Shown here: piece after piece, positions 37,568-49,888 of the stretch
Layout of the letters: each line of letters starts with the position of its first letter
Numbering within the stretch: position 1 is the first letter of the stretch
From: Proales similis
Lineage: Eukaryota > Rotifera > Eurotatoria > Ploima > Proalidae
Assembly (NCBI GenBank): GCA_019059635.1
Contig: JAGVRJ010000001.1
Location: 682,001-746,000 of the forward strand
Length of the DNA stretch: 64,000 nucleotides
Direction of reading: 5' to 3'
Position numbers and translations under genes: made by a program
Notes under the pieces: generated by a model
Told to the model about the DNA's origin: nothing
What the model saw: only the letters and a program-made list of their open reading frames with translations
Database searches by the model: none

Positions 37568-38679
37568 CTTTATATGTAGAATTTAACTTTACGTTTAATA
37601 GATCTTCTCCTCTTTTTATTTATACCCATTCTTGAAGGAAAGATTAAGTGTAAAGAAAGCCTAGGCAACCATGTGACCGAACAAGAGTTTATCAGGCTTT
37701 CAATCTGACCAATCAGCGAGAAACTTCGTGACTGTCATCTATCTTGCGGATCATTCCTCATGTGAGCAAACGGTCACACGGTACTGGTTGATTATATTTT
37801 TGAGTGATAACTCCACTGACTGACATGATAAGCCTTAATAAAACCACTGAGTCTATTTTTGTCAAGATTTTTTTTCTATTTTGACTTAAAGTTGCCCAAT
37901 TCTTCGCTAGTTTCTGTTTCAGCAAAATTTCTGAATTCCAGAGGATTCTAAGCTTTTGAACCCCGACGGAAAAAAGTAGGAGGGATAGAGAGTGAGAAGG
38001 AGGCTTTAGCGGTTTAGAACAAGCTGGGGTTGCAAATGCCATTGATTGGATAAACAAGCAGATTATGAGCTACCCGTTTCTAAAACGATCTTTGCCTTCA
38101 TAAGTATTCTGCTGCTGAGCTAAATATAGAAGCGTTTGTCTATGATAATACTTCTAAAGTTATTCGATTGGTGAATTGGGTGCGTGGTACTGGTCTAATG
38201 CAGGCAGCCGAATCGAGTTCGCCTGAGTAAGATGATTAGACTGATTGCCCAATCGTGTGTCTGTTGCAAGCCAATTTGAAGAGAAATAATTTATTATAAT
38301 CACTTATCCTGAGCGGACTTGCCCAGTCGATTGGTATCTTGTTTTCTGGGCCGCCAGTGCCAGTTCGAACTTAATCGGCAAATTATGATGATCGTAGCGC
38401 GTTATCTTCGTTCGCTCTCACCTTCATATCGGATTCCAGCCTCATTCTATAACCGCCGACTCACTCATATTTAGGGCTCCAATTCGATCCAAGTAGCTTA
38501 TGCTTCGGATAGTAACTTTAGTTGGAAAGATGCCGATATTTTGCAAAATATGGCTTCTCTATTCCCCAACCCTACTTCTTTCTGCTTGTTCCGATCAGCT
38601 TCAGCCACGCAATTCATGTTTCAAAAGCAATTTGTTGTAAAACTTTTAGATTTAATAGATCAAACCGGATAGAGACAAG
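37568..38679. other. Divergent promoter region between cathepsin L and troponin I
   Basis: 1.1 kb without a recognisable gene, holding both promoters and the troponin I 5' UTR. One good MEF2-type site is present and listed separately. Confidence 0.6.
38120..38129 (+). promoter_or_regulatory. Putative MEF2 binding site upstream of troponin I
   Basis: CTAAATATAG matches the MEF2 consensus YTA(A/T)4TAR exactly and lies about 550 bp upstream of the troponin I start codon. MEF2 sites drive muscle genes in many animals. A single ten-base match can arise by chance, so this is suggestive only. Confidence 0.3.
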
Positions 38680-39527
38680 ATGGGCGAGGTATGCAGGCTG
38701 CAAAAAATTAAGGTGCTTGGTCCAGCTTAAATGATATTGGTTGAAAAGGATCAAGCTTTGACTGAAGAAGAGAAGAGAAACCGAAAGAAAGCCGAAAGAG
38801 AGCGAAAGCGTCAAGAGGCTCGCGAGAATGCCGAGAAAAAGAAGAGATTCGGGTTGACGCCCGAAAAGAAGCGCAAGCTGAAGCTTCTTATTATGCAAAA
38901 GGCAACTGAGGACTTGAAAAACGAGGCAGCACGAAAGGCCGCCGCCAAAAAGAACTACTTGGATCAGAAAGTTCCTCCGTTGCCTGAGTTGAGTCATATG
39001 AATGAAGGTATAACTAGCTGTCTTATTGAGCACCCGTAGATCGCCTCTTCTAAAACTGATTATTTAGCTCAATTAGTCTCTATTTGCCGTGATTTGTATG
39101 GACAGATCTCGAATTCTGAGGAGGCAAGATATGATCTTGAGTTTAAAATCAGACGACACGATTATGAAGTAATGAGGATTTCTAATTGCTTACTTATTCA
39201 TTTAATGTTAAAATGTTCATTTTTCAAGATCAACGAGCTTACTATCAAAGTGAATGATATTAAAGGCAAATTCGTTAAGCCAACCCTCAAGAAAGTTAGC
39301 AAGACTCAGCAAAGGTAAACCAGGCCGATCATTGCCTCGATTCCTCTTCCGTTCTGATTCGACTTAATTTAAGATTCGCCAAAATGGAGAAGCATGATAA
39401 CCAGGCCGGAGGTTTCAGAGCTAATCTCAAGTCGACTGTCAAGGATAAGTTCGCTCTTGAAGAGAGCGACGAAAAGCCTGAGAAGGTGAACTTCAGAGAG
39501 CAGCTGAAATCCGCTAAAGAGGAATAG
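38680..39527 (+). CDS. Troponin I
   Basis: Five exons (38680-38688, 38749-39007, 39068-39168, 39229-39314, 39374-39527) encode 202 residues. The first exon carries only Met-Gly-Glu, as is common for troponin I genes. A highly charged N-terminal helix (LTEEEKRNRKKAERERKRQE) leads into the troponin C/T binding region (LTPEKKRKLKLLIMQKATEDL, PPLPELSHMNEAQLVSICRDLYGQI). The second coiled-coil segment and the inhibitory-like KVNDIKGKFVKPTLKKV follow, then the actin-binding FRANLKSTVKDKF. Troponin I holds thin filaments off until Ca2+ binds troponin C. Alternative exons, common in this gene family, were not seen. Confidence 0.93.
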
Positions 39528-39945
39528 ACGACTATATCTGATCTATTTTTGGCTTTTCTGCACCTCTCAATCTCACGATTTTTAATAATGATATTATTAT
39601 TTTTTCGATTTGCATCATATTGAGTAGAACGTTTGCCGAAACCCAAAAATTCAAGCAAACTTATTCAACTGTTCACCGCTCTTCTAATTTAACCAGACCG
39701 TATCATATTTGCCAATAAATACTTCGCATATGTAGTTTAAAAAAGACAATAAAATTCTTTGAAGTCTAGTAAAACAAGTGTCTATCTGATGATGAAAATA
39801 ATTTTCTTGGGTCATACTTTTATAATCTTAAGATAAATGAGTCGTGTGAAAAAGACTAAAGGAGTGTCGTTGGCTCAGCCTCTAGTGTTCTTTTAATTTG
39901 CATCAGAAGACTAGGACAGTAAAACAAATTACATATAGGTAAGAG
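39528..39945. other. Troponin I 3' region and upstream spacer of the next gene
   Basis: 418 bp with AATAAA signals near 39,712 and 39,748 that fit the troponin I 3' end. Nothing else was recognised. Confidence 0.6.
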
Positions 39946-41327
39946 ATGGAAACGATGCTTGAAGCCCGTTTAGCAGAAAAGCTTCCTTTTGATCCCACTC
40001 CTTATTACGCACTTTTTTCAATTCTTAAGAATCGGTAATTAAAAAATTAAAGAATATTCGACTCTTCAAGGATCAAGTAACAAGTAATTTAAAAAGAAAG
40101 CAAGATGATTTTAGTATGTCTTGCCTCCAAACAAGTTTAAGCAATCACGCTGCGTCTATTCTAAGAGAGCATCTTGTAAAGTTAATCGAAAAAAATCCTC
40201 TAGAAAATGGGCATTTTGTTCAACTTAACATTGGGTTTAAGCAATTAAAGATTTAAAATAATCACGAATCCTGAATATATCTAACTAGATTTAAGGACGA
40301 GGATGAGGATATTAGCTCAAGCTGCTATTTGCGTGTCTTAAGTCCTGAAAATACCAACGGAAGCACATATTACATCATATTCATTTTGAATCGATGCAAA
40401 TACGAGCTAAATATATATCCTTTTAGCCAAAATACTCAAATGATTTTTAAATTATTACTTAACTCGACTTTTAATACATTTAAAACCGAATTAGATTATC
40501 TTGTGGAAAATGATTTAAAAAATGCATTGACGAATCGTGGTAATATTGAGTTTCAACTTCAGAATTGGTATCGTTCTTCTATTCAATACCTATCGTCGTC
40601 CTTTGAATTCCTCGCAGATCAAACGCCAGTTTTTATTGAAGAGGTTCGATTCACAAAACAATTTAAAGATCTTTTTTCAAATTTTAAGTAATCAAAGGCA
40701 TTAGGAGGCTCAAAATTGACTTTTAGTGAAATTTCTCCGGAAAAAATCCGCGATCTTAAATTACTATTTTCATTGTTTAATGAAGGTGTGTCATTTACAG
40801 ATGGTTCAAGTTTAAAAACTAGCGTTCATTTAGAAAACGTAAATGGCAAATTCAAAATGACCGAGAATTGTAATGTTCTATCATTCGCTTCTTTCAAGTA
40901 TAATCTTAATGTCAATAGTTTCTTCTGAGTTTTCGATTGAATTTTATCGTAAAATCAAACAAATGAGCGACCCATTCAAGATAAAACAAGAAATTGAATT
41001 CACACGCCTTCAGGTTTTATTTAAGACATTTATTTGCTGCGTTAAGACTAAAATATTTTCTGAAAAGGCTTCCCAAGAGCTGAACAAGTTAATTAGGGAC
41101 CTTAAGGGAGCGCAACGCAACCACTATGAATTGTTCAGGTAACAATTTAAGTTTATTCTTCGCTTACTTTCAATTAAATAGCTGTTAAATTGCTAAAAAG
41201 GGCAATCCGTTACTATGAAAAGTGCAGTCTAAGACATGCTCTTTTTAAGCTTTTAAGAAATACTAGAATGTTTCCAGATGTTGTTCAACTACTGGATTTG
41301 ATAGAGTCTTTCTTGATGAAAGACTAG
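39946..41327 (+). CDS. Unrecognised multi-exon protein of about 340 residues
   Basis: Six exons joined by short introns with consistent phase: 39946-40034, 40085-about 40236, about 40290-40687, then exons ending near 40866, 41140 and 41327. The second-to-third exon junction uses a weak donor and is the least sure join. The product begins METMLEARLAEKLPFDP and ends LLDLIESFLMKD; it is mostly helical and polar, with a beta-rich middle (CYLRVLSPEN...TYYIIFILNRCKYELNIYPF). There is no signal peptide, membrane segment or known motif. I do not recognise the family. Neighbours are troponin I upstream and phytanoyl-CoA hydroxylase downstream on the same strand, which says little about function. Confidence 0.55.
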
Positions 41328-41870
41328 TTTAAAGGTTTAAAAGTTTAAAGGAGTCCTTTAAAGGAGTCTTAAGACAAAGCTTTGGCTAAGATAATCCTAT
41401 TATTGATATCTTCAATCTAGATTGGCAGATTTCTTATTTACTTAATCTAAGGAGGGGAGAAATCAAGAGAAACTTAAATATATCTGTTGGTCCTAAAACT
41501 CATCTTTCAAAGTCTTAAGAGTTATATAGTTTTACATTTACATTTGTGATTCAGCTCTTAAATATCTCTAACCTCCATTTATTATGAATAATAGCAAGCC
41601 GCATTTTCCAAGTAAAGTTAAGTTGTCTTTAATAGAAATTATTTGTCGATTATTAATGGATACTTGTTTGTGGGGAGTTAATTCATCAAGTCAAAGTTGG
41701 GGGCCTAAGGCCAGGTTTCTGAACATAAAATTTAATTTATTTTGAACAGCTTAGACAGTTTCGTCCAATCGGAAGCAAAACTCCTATACAGAAACATCGC
41801 CCAATCGGTTCTAGAGGGAATAAATGCAATTATATATTGTTACCTCCAATTAAATTTTACTTATTCTAAA
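41328..41870. other. Spacer with short AAAGG/TTTAAAGGAGTC repeats
   Basis: 543 bp upstream of PHYH. Around 41,330-41,380 words such as GTTTAAAGG and TTTAAAGGAGTC recur in direct and partly palindromic order. The 5' exon or transit signal of PHYH may lie here; the stretch just before the assigned start remains open in frame. Confidence 0.5.
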
Positions 41871-42901
41871 ATGACGATCTGCGCAGAAAAGCTCGAGCTT
41901 TTACGTAAACCTTTAAATAGGCTCATGTTTTTTCAGTTGCGAGGATTTGGAGTTTCTGGAAAAAAATTTGCCTTTACTAGCCAACAACTTGATAATTACG
42001 AAACAAATGGGTTCGTTTTAGTTCGAAAGTTGGTCAAAGATGAAGACCTAGAGAAGTTAAAGCGGCGATTTCAGCGAATTTGTTCAGAAAAAATCAGACT
42101 TCCTGGAATGACGGTCATGAAAGACATAGCGATTGCTAAATCAGAGTTTTTGGACGGCGAAAGAGCTATCACCAAATTGCAAGATTTTTGCTTTGACGAC
42201 GAGCTCTTCCAATATTGTTGTAACGATAATGTAGTGAGCTATGTTAAAAGCATTATAGGTCCAAATATCATGGCCATGCACACAATGCTAATCAACAAAC
42301 CTCCAGGTATAAAGTATTAGCATTGAGAAGAGTTACTTGAATTCTTAAACAGTCTTATTGGACAGATCCCGGCTCTTTAACTTCCCGGCATCCACTGCAT
42401 CAAGATTTATATTATTTTCCGTTCAGACCCGCAAGTCGAATAATATGTGCTTGGACAGCGATGGAAAAAGTTTCTAGGGCAAATGGTTGTTTGGTGGTCG
42501 CCCCAGGAACCCACAAAGGAGAGTTGATGCCCCATGGATATCCTGATTGGGAAGGAGGAGTCAATAAAATGTATTATGGAATTCAAAAACTAGAGCCGGG
42601 CAAAATGGAGCTGGTTCATCTTGAGATGGACAAAGGTGACACAGTATTTTTCCATCCGATTCTAATTCATGGAAGCGGGGCTAACCGTACCAATGGCTTC
42701 CGTAAGGCGATTTCATGCCACTATGCAGCGTCCGAATGCCAGTACATAGACATATCAGGAACAATCCAAGAGGGCTTCAAGAAAGAGGTCGAGCTTTTGG
42801 CATCCAAAAAATTCGGATTTGACAACGAAAAGAAGATCGAGGTTAGAGACGTATGGCGAATGAAGTCAAGACTTGTTAGTGGAAAACGCATTAATTTATG
42901 A
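41871..42901 (+). CDS. PHYH: Phytanoyl-CoA 2-hydroxylase (peroxisomal 2-oxoglutarate dioxygenase)
   Basis: Two exons, 41871-42306 and 42366-42901, give 323 residues. Family blocks include [43 protein letters not shown] and the Fe(II) ligands His-x-Asp in [16 protein letters not shown]. These are followed by [32 protein letters not shown], the distal His in HPILIHGSG, and GFRKAISCH with the 2-oxoglutarate-binding Arg. It starts alpha-oxidation of phytanic acid by hydroxylating phytanoyl-CoA. The start is uncertain: TTTTTTCAG just before LRGFGV could be a splice acceptor. I see no clear PTS2 signal in the chosen N-terminus. Confidence 0.93.
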
Positions 42902-43157
42902 TTGTCAATTTTAAGTTTTTGATTATCTATAATTCTAACAAAAAAGAGACGTTTAAATAAAATTGAAGAAAATTGTAAAATAAGTTAAAAATGATTCGCT
43001 TTATTGATATTAAAGATTCAAAATAATTTATCGGCTTTTTCTAGAAGGTAAATACTGCATATTTTTAAATTGCAAAACAAATCGGAATTTATGTAGAAAA
43101 GAATTCGCATAAGTTGTAGTTTTATGCTTTCCGCAAGATATGAAATAACTGAATGTC

Positions 43158-45091
43158 ATGGTACGTTGGTGTAACGGCTTTCTTCTGTTTCATCTTTTGA
43201 CTCTCCAGCATTTGGCTGAGAGCGTCAACCACTGGAAAGTAGCCAAAGATAAAATACGAATAGTCGCCCATTACGACAGCCCATACACCCTCAATCGTCC
43301 ATATGATCTGGCTGCTTTTTTACAGCAGCAACAAAGAATTAAGCGGCTCGATGAGCTAAGCCCCATACTCGACAAGAAACAAGGAAACAGAGACAATAAT
43401 AGAGGTAATAGGCCAAAAAGATGTACTATTTACTCGTTTAATCAATTATTTTTCCATAATATTAGATTCTCTTCAAAAAATTCAAGACGCTTTTTATTCC
43501 AGTGACCTAGATTGCCTCAAAGCCGGCCAGAAATTGATAAAATTTTCATTCTACGATATTGAGCAGTTTGTTGGGTCCAAGAGCGATTTACCTGATGATG
43601 TTAAACAAATTCAGAGGTCTCAAATTCAATCAATGGAAAAACCATATTGCAAACTTAACCAGCCTTTTAACATGTTGTCATTTAACCATTTAGAGGTGAG
43701 ATTTCAATCTAGTTTTTAAAGAATACATTTTACAGTGAAAATAATTTTAAAATCTTTTAGAGCATTCAATTTAGGGAAAACATTACCATGCCGCCCGACC
43801 TAGAACTTGTAGCAAATCTATTCGTCGACTCTACTGAATTATATGGTCATCTTATTCATGAGGCCATGAAAAAAGTACGGTCTTGTTTATTTTTTCAGAT
43901 TTTTTTTCCCTTACCCTAAACTGATCAACTTAAATTACCTTGAATTTCGTTTTATAAGAACTCAACCTCATGGATATTCATGATTATGGCAGCTGACTAC
44001 TTTAAAATCATGGGAAATTTCAACGAAGCGATCAACTGTCTTTTAGGAGCCGTTTTCAACTCGATCGAGTAATTATTTTATTTTGAAATCAAAAAAGTTT
44101 ATTCAAATTCAAACCAAATGGTTTCAAGAGCGTTTCGTCCTCTCCCTTTACTTAATATGGCGAATCTTCTGCACAAACTTAATTTCTTGAATGATTCGTT
44201 AAGCGTGGCCCAATCAGCATATTCAATTAATACAAGAAGCCCTCTACTGGCTTACTACATCGCTAATATACTTGTGGTATTATAAGTTTTTCAAAGTTAC
44301 TGTCTTACATGCCTTTCTAACACTAAGGTTTATAATTTGAATTAATTTTAGACTATCGGAGATATTGAATCGGCCAATACATGGTACGCAAGAGCAGTTC
44401 ATTTGAATCCGAAATTTAAGGATGCAGTTCAACGCATGCATGCTTCCGCATGTCATCAAAAATTGGACAGGATGTTGAAAGAACACCATGAGTAATTAAT
44501 AACTTGATTTATCGATTAAAGATTATTCCGAGTAACAAGCCAAATTTGCAAGTCATTTGGAACGAAAACTTGAAGAGTTGAAGGAACTTCAGCATTTAGT
44601 TGATGAATGGGTTCAACTTAGCGGTCAAGTTGAATCCGATCGGTCAAGTCAAAATCGCCGTGAATCTACTCAAGTCTTTTACGAAAATTTCAACATCGGC
44701 ACTCGAAGTAGTTAACGAACGGATGCAAGTGGAATATTTTCTTTAAGAAATTCTCGTTTAAGGTTCTGTTTGTGACTGGGATGAGAGCTCTGTTGAAAAG
44801 TTTAGAATGGTTTGCTCCGAATTAAATGTAGGACTCAAATTCATAGTTTCCAGTCGATTCTTAGTTCCTAATGAATTTAAACGCAAGGGACATTTTTCCG
44901 ATTACATGTCTGGTGGACGAAACCTGCGTGATTGGATTTCAAACCAACATATATTGGGAGATAATCAAAAGTATGAATTCGGAAATCAATACCAAAAGAG
45001 TTCTAGCCGCGAAGGAATCCATGACGAACTGCCGGCAACTCTTGTCGAATCATATAATTCTAATCGAGAGTTTAAAATTCCGAAACCATGA
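43158..45091 (+). CDS. TTC17: Tetratricopeptide repeat protein 17 (TTC17), half length
   Basis: Eight exons (43158-43404, 43466-43695, 43761-43874, 43959-44068, 44129-44276, 44352-44491, 44553-44707, 44763-45091) encode 490 residues. A signal-like N-terminus precedes NHWKVAKDKIRIVAHYDSPYTLNRPYDLAAFL, the TTC17 opening. TPR units follow, including NSTSWIFMIMAADYFKIMGN and TIGDIESANTWYARAVHLNP, then a coiled coil and a CDW motif in place of the family CQW. Vertebrate TTC17 has about 1,140 residues with a second TPR block; here a stop ends the protein after the first half and the next gene converges 80 bp away. TTC17 is linked to actin polymerisation and ciliogenesis. Confidence 0.8.
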
Positions 45092-45171
45092 TTACTCGAG
45101 ATTCTTAATGTACTAAGTCTTGTCTTTTGATGTTTTTGTTCAGTAGCTTTTTATTGAAAAATTTCAGCCTT

Positions 45172-47605
45172 TCAAGATCTTTTAATTAAAACGGTTGATT
45201 CATCGCTTAGATTTTCACTCGAATCAAAAGTTTCTTGATACGAATGGATTTTGTTGATTTCAATAGAATCAGCAATTCTTGAGTGTAAGGTTCTATCGGC
45301 TGACTCTACTAAAAATTCATTTTGGATCAACTGGTTCATTAGCTCTCCTCCGAGTTCATCGAATTCAATGTTGATATCGTCCACATATTGATCAAAGATA
45401 CAGTCCGCAAGCCTGAAGATTTTCATGAATCAGCTTATCAGTTTTCATAATCAAATCTAGCTCATTTTACCAATTGAAAAGTTCAGTATTATCTGATTCA
45501 CTGCCATCAGAATTCAGCAAACTGCTGAACCGATTGTATTCTTTAAAGGACTTGGCATACTCTTTAATTTGCTCTAATTGGTTCGTTTCTAAACTGTTCA
45601 GCGAAATCGCTGGCTCATCGATTGCTAATGATAGCTTCTCCTGGTCTCTTGAAATAAATTATTCCAAAGTTTTTATTCTCTTTGATCAATTTAAAATACC
45701 TATCTTGATCTGAACCTTTATCAAAAAGGTACGCATTTTATCATTTAATCGTAAGGATAAGCTTTTCGGTATTATTTACCTATGCGGGCATAGCAATCTG
45801 CATATGGAATTGAAGAGTCGTTTGCAAGCTGAAGATCCTGATTAAAATTGATTACTCCCAAATACTTTCGTCTAATTTTTCCACTTTCCGACTTCAAAAA
45901 GTAATTAAAAGTTATTCAATATCTAAAATCATTTTGTCACCTCAATATTTTCAAGCATCTTGATGATGGCTTCTTTGCGCGAGTTGGAAAGGTTAATTTG
46001 GCTCCTCATACTAATAATATTCGATATAGGTGGTTCAGTGCGGCTCAAGGTTGGTGAAGCCACTTGAGTTCGGCGTTTATCTTTTAGATCCGGGCCTCTT
46101 GCACTATCACTAAATTCCTGAGCTGACTTGACTTGGATTCCTTTTTTACTCTCACTAGGATGTGAGATGGGAGAGGCTAATTGCAAAGGCTCAGAAGCTG
46201 AATCAAAACGAACTCTCTTTCTGTTATCAGTATTTGATTTTGTTTCAGAATCTCTTAGATTTTCTCTGGCGGAGTGTTTTTGATTGGCTGATTGATCTAG
46301 TAAAGGTTCATCGATTACATGCTCTTTAGATTTGTTTTTTATTCTTTTTGCTCCGCTTTTAGGGTATAGCTGAGCAATATTTGCTTCATGATTTTTCATT
46401 TTTAACGAACCCTTATTCTTTTTCTTCGAACTTAATAAACCACACGCTTGACTTGAAGCCTCCGATTAAACGATTTGAAAAAAAAAGAAACAACTTACAT
46501 CGCTATTTTTTGGTTAATCTCTGTTGATTTCATAATAATGTTTGATGAGCGTATAAGATGAGTTAAATTATCGCGTTGGTCAGCTTTCTGTTTTCTAGAA
46601 ACACTCATTTCTTTTGAAACTGGGTCCACTTCCGGGATAATTATCTTTTCAATAGATTGATTGTAAAGAGAAAAATGTGAATTGATCTCATCCGCATCAA
46701 TAATGAGACCGACGTTTCGAAAAAGTTTTTCACAAATATTTAAAATCTCGCCTATTTGACGAAGGTGATGAAGGTGAACACGTTCGCTAATTAAATTGAA
46801 CGAGGGTGCACGTAAGGGATAGAGCTCTGAAAAAGAACTGAGATGCTTAACAAGCTGGCGGATGTTCTGAAAAGCTCGCCCGACAATAGTGTTTTGGTCT
46901 TCATTCGTAGCTGATAAAAGAATTTTTTCAAGTTGGTACTTTAGTCCATAATTTTGTCTAGTCAAATGCTTCACATGATCAAGTTCCATTTTGCTTTGCT
47001 TTTCTTGCTCGATTTCGTCCGTATTTTCAACGATTAGGCGAGTGTCTTTGTCTATTTAAATAAAGGGTGAGCCTTGTTTTTAGAAGCATCTTAACAAGCA
47101 TCTTACATTTTACCACCCGATAGGCGAGGGTTTCCACAGACTTTAACAGATCGTAAGTTGTAGGCTCAAGTCCGCTTTTCTTTTCCTTTACTATTCGTTT
47201 TAACTTCTTTGGATCGGAATATTGAGTGGGCGAGGAAATTTTTGGCATATCAGTCTTTTTATTTGCTTGAAGTGAATCATTCCTGAGTGTTTGATTGTCA
47301 TTTATGCAATTCTCCGAACTAACCGAATTTTTAACGATTTTGAACTCTGGACGATAGAAATTATGTGCCAGGTATTTTCTGTTCTTGATTTCTCTTTGGG
47401 CAAGATATGAGTACATAGTCAGCTGATCATGATCAATAACTTCATATTGATGTGGTTCATGGGGATAATCATGTTGATATGACTTAATTCCTGATCCACC
47501 AATAATTATTGGCGCCGGGTCATGTTCGATGTGCACTAGATTTAAAGCGTCTACGACTGCGTTCAAATTCAATTTGAGTTGATTTTCAGTGTCCATTTTC
47601 CACAT
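45172..47605 (-). CDS. Moonraker/KIAA0753 (OFIP)-like centriolar satellite protein
   Basis: Seven exons (47107-47605, 46499-47051, 45941-46430, 45780-45891, 45700-45715, 45471-45647, 45172-45412) encode 695 residues in unbroken phase. Three segments match what I know of KIAA0753. These are the early YSYLAQREIKNRKYLAHN block, a central helical region around GRAFQNIRQLVKHLSSFSELYPLRAP, and the C-terminal EYNRFSSLL...WLADCIFDQYVDDINIEFDELGGELM. The middle is basic and disordered. The family sits at centriolar satellites and supports centriole duplication and ciliogenesis. Exon 5 is only 16 nt. Identity is by remembered sequence pattern and is weaker than for the enzymes. Confidence 0.6.
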
Positions 47606-47913
47606 TTTTACATCTAATGGTCAACCCGTGTCCAACATAGTAAAACTGGTTACGATGGTTACCGAATATCCAATTTCACATTATCATAATAGGAGTTTGA
47701 TTCCTAACTATAATTTAAATGTTCACTTTGAAGCTTTCATGTATTAGACAATTAGGAAGAACTAATTTGACAAAGTAATGAGTAGCTGAACGAGTATGTG
47801 CATGTACACGAACTAAAAAATAGTGTAAACCAAGGAGCGTGATCTAACCAATAGATAAGGGCTCCTCATTAATAATGTGATGTCTTTGCTCCTAACTCAA
47901 TCGGCCACTCAAA
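47606..47913. promoter_or_regulatory. 308-bp bidirectional promoter between the Moonraker-like gene and CLN3
   Basis: The start codons of two oppositely transcribed genes lie 308 bp apart, so both core promoters must lie within this stretch unless upstream exons were missed. No specific motif was identified. Confidence 0.5.
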
Positions 47914-49366
47914 ATGATTCTTTTGGACTCGTTGTGGACAAATCACTATTCCAAAGTTGTAGTTATTTGCTATTGGCTCCTTGGCCTTTGCAATAACTTT
48001 GCTTACGTGATCATGTTGTCAGCCGCTCATGATATCTTAAGCCCCCATGAATCAAATAGTTCACATAATACAAGTACAGAGGCAGAAAAGTATTTGTTTG
48101 AAGGGAATGGGTCGAATCGTTTTGATTGCAACAAGCAGTCAACAGGAACTATCTTACTTGCAGACATTCTTCCAGGAATCGCTATCAAGCTGCTTGCGCC
48201 TTTTTTCGTTCACCTTATCTCTTACCGCCTAAGAGTTTCACTTGTGGTGTTGATTAACACGTGCAGCTTTCTGTTGGTTGCGTTGACCCCTTCAGATCTT
48301 CAACCACTAATATTTTTGGGCGTTGCCTGCGCTAGTTTAAGCTCCAGCTTCGGAGAGCTTTCATTCCTGAGTCTTACTACTTTTTATCTCCGTGAACTTT
48401 CTTTGTCAGGTTGGGGATCTGGAACAGGAGCTGCTGGCTTAATAGGTAAACTTTTTTAGACTACGATCCGATGCCTAAAAAAACTTGATATATTTTCAGG
48501 ATCTTTCGGTTATGCTACGCTCACATCGATTGGGCTAACTCCTAGAGATACAATACTGCTGATGCTTTTCATCCCGGTTCTAATGGCGCTAAGTTTTATA
48601 GCTTTGCCACCGATAAATTTTCAAAATCAAAACACCGATCGAGAAAGAATTATAAGCGATAAAGACTCTGAGGATGAAGAAAGGGAATTTCCGGTGCTAA
48701 TCAATACGAGCAGTACCGGCTCTGGACTACGCTCTAAAATGCTAGAGAATTTCGCTCTTATCAAGAAACTGCTCAAATATATGATTCCATTGTTTTTGGT
48801 ATATTTCGCCGAGTATTTTATCAATCAGGGATTGTTTGAGCTTCTCTTTTTCCGAGATTCATTTATTAAAGATCATAAGCTTCAATATCGGTAAATCAAT
48901 ACCTTATTTATTCAAATTCAGCAAATAAGAATTTCATCGAAGGTGGTATAACGTTGCGTATCAGCTAGCGGTATTTATTTCTCGTTCTTCCATCAGATTC
49001 ATACAGATTCGAAAACTTTCAATATTTCCGATTCTACAAATTCTAAACGTATTTATATTTCTGTCCATAATCTTCTTTCAATACATCAACTCTATATGGG
49101 TGGTGTTCGGATTGATATTGTGGGAGGGTCTCCTAGGAGGAGGATGCTACGTCAATTCATTTAACATGGTTTCGATTGAAATGCCTTCAGAGGTAAGAGA
49201 AATTTCAATGGCGATTACTAGTATTGCCGACGGATTAGGTATCGCACTGGCCGGCTTTACAGGTAAAAATCTAAACCAAATTGTGAAAAGCATTAATGTG
49301 TAATTGATAATTTTTCCAAAAGCTATACCAGTTCATCAAGCAATTTGTCAATGGGGTTCCTCTTGA
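47914..49366 (+). CDS. CLN3: Battenin (CLN3), lysosomal membrane protein
   Basis: Four exons (47914-48445, 48500-48890, 48943-49262, 49323-49366) encode 428 residues, close to human CLN3 at 438. The opening WLLGLCNNFAYVIMLSAAHDIL, the loop with several N-glycosylation sequons, TTFYLRELSLSGWGSGTGAAGLIGSFGYA, VYFAEYFINQGLFELLFF, QYRWYNVAYQLAVFISRSS and WEGLLGGGCYVNSFNMV are conserved. There are about 11 hydrophobic segments. CLN3 is a lysosomal transporter-like protein needed for glycerophosphodiester clearance; loss causes juvenile Batten disease in people. The C-terminus lacks the CaaX-like end of vertebrate CLN3 and stops at CQWGSS. Confidence 0.94.
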
Positions 49367-49888
49367 GAATCGATTTGACTATTCATAGTACACATTTGCT
49401 TTCTAGTGCTTTGAACACACATAGATAAGACCGAGCCAAAAGCAAACTAATCGAACAGAGGAAATTTATATTTTTTAACGATCAAATTTATAATTATTTA
49501 AATATAAAACATAAGCTTTTCAATTAATTTGGAGTTCAGGATATTTTAAATAAGTGATAGCTAAAAGATTCAAAAGTTCCCCAAAAATATGAATATGCCA
49601 CTCGAAAAGGGTAAAATAAGTTGGGTAGCAAGAAAATAATCAGTTTTATTGTGTGTCATCGTTCATACTCAAGTAATTGTGAAGACAGCAATTTAGTAAG
49701 CGGCGTTCAAAGTTGCTTGAATCAAGCTCAGCCTGATCTTGAAAACACCATGAAACAATTTTATCAATGTTTCGGTCAGCAATTGAAGAATCAAGTGTCT
49801 TTATGATTTTTTTCACCTCTGTTTGGGTTATCGACCTTTTAGGTATAAATAATTTAAATTTAAGAATGAGAAAGCTATCGTTTTCAGT
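49367..49888. other. Convergent 3' region between CLN3 and TSNAXIP1
   Basis: 522 bp of AT-rich sequence between two stop codons. A 61-codon frame on the plus strand (49,621-49,806) has no recognisable product or splice partner. Confidence 0.6.

Noticed and set aside
41584-41745. Possible separate first exon of PHYH (MNNSKPHFPSK...)
   Set aside because: No good donor in phase and no peroxisomal targeting motif, so not enough to add it to the model.
49621-49806. 61-codon plus-strand frame between CLN3 and TSNAXIP1
   Set aside because: Non-ATG start, no recognisable features, lies in the shared 3' region of two genes.
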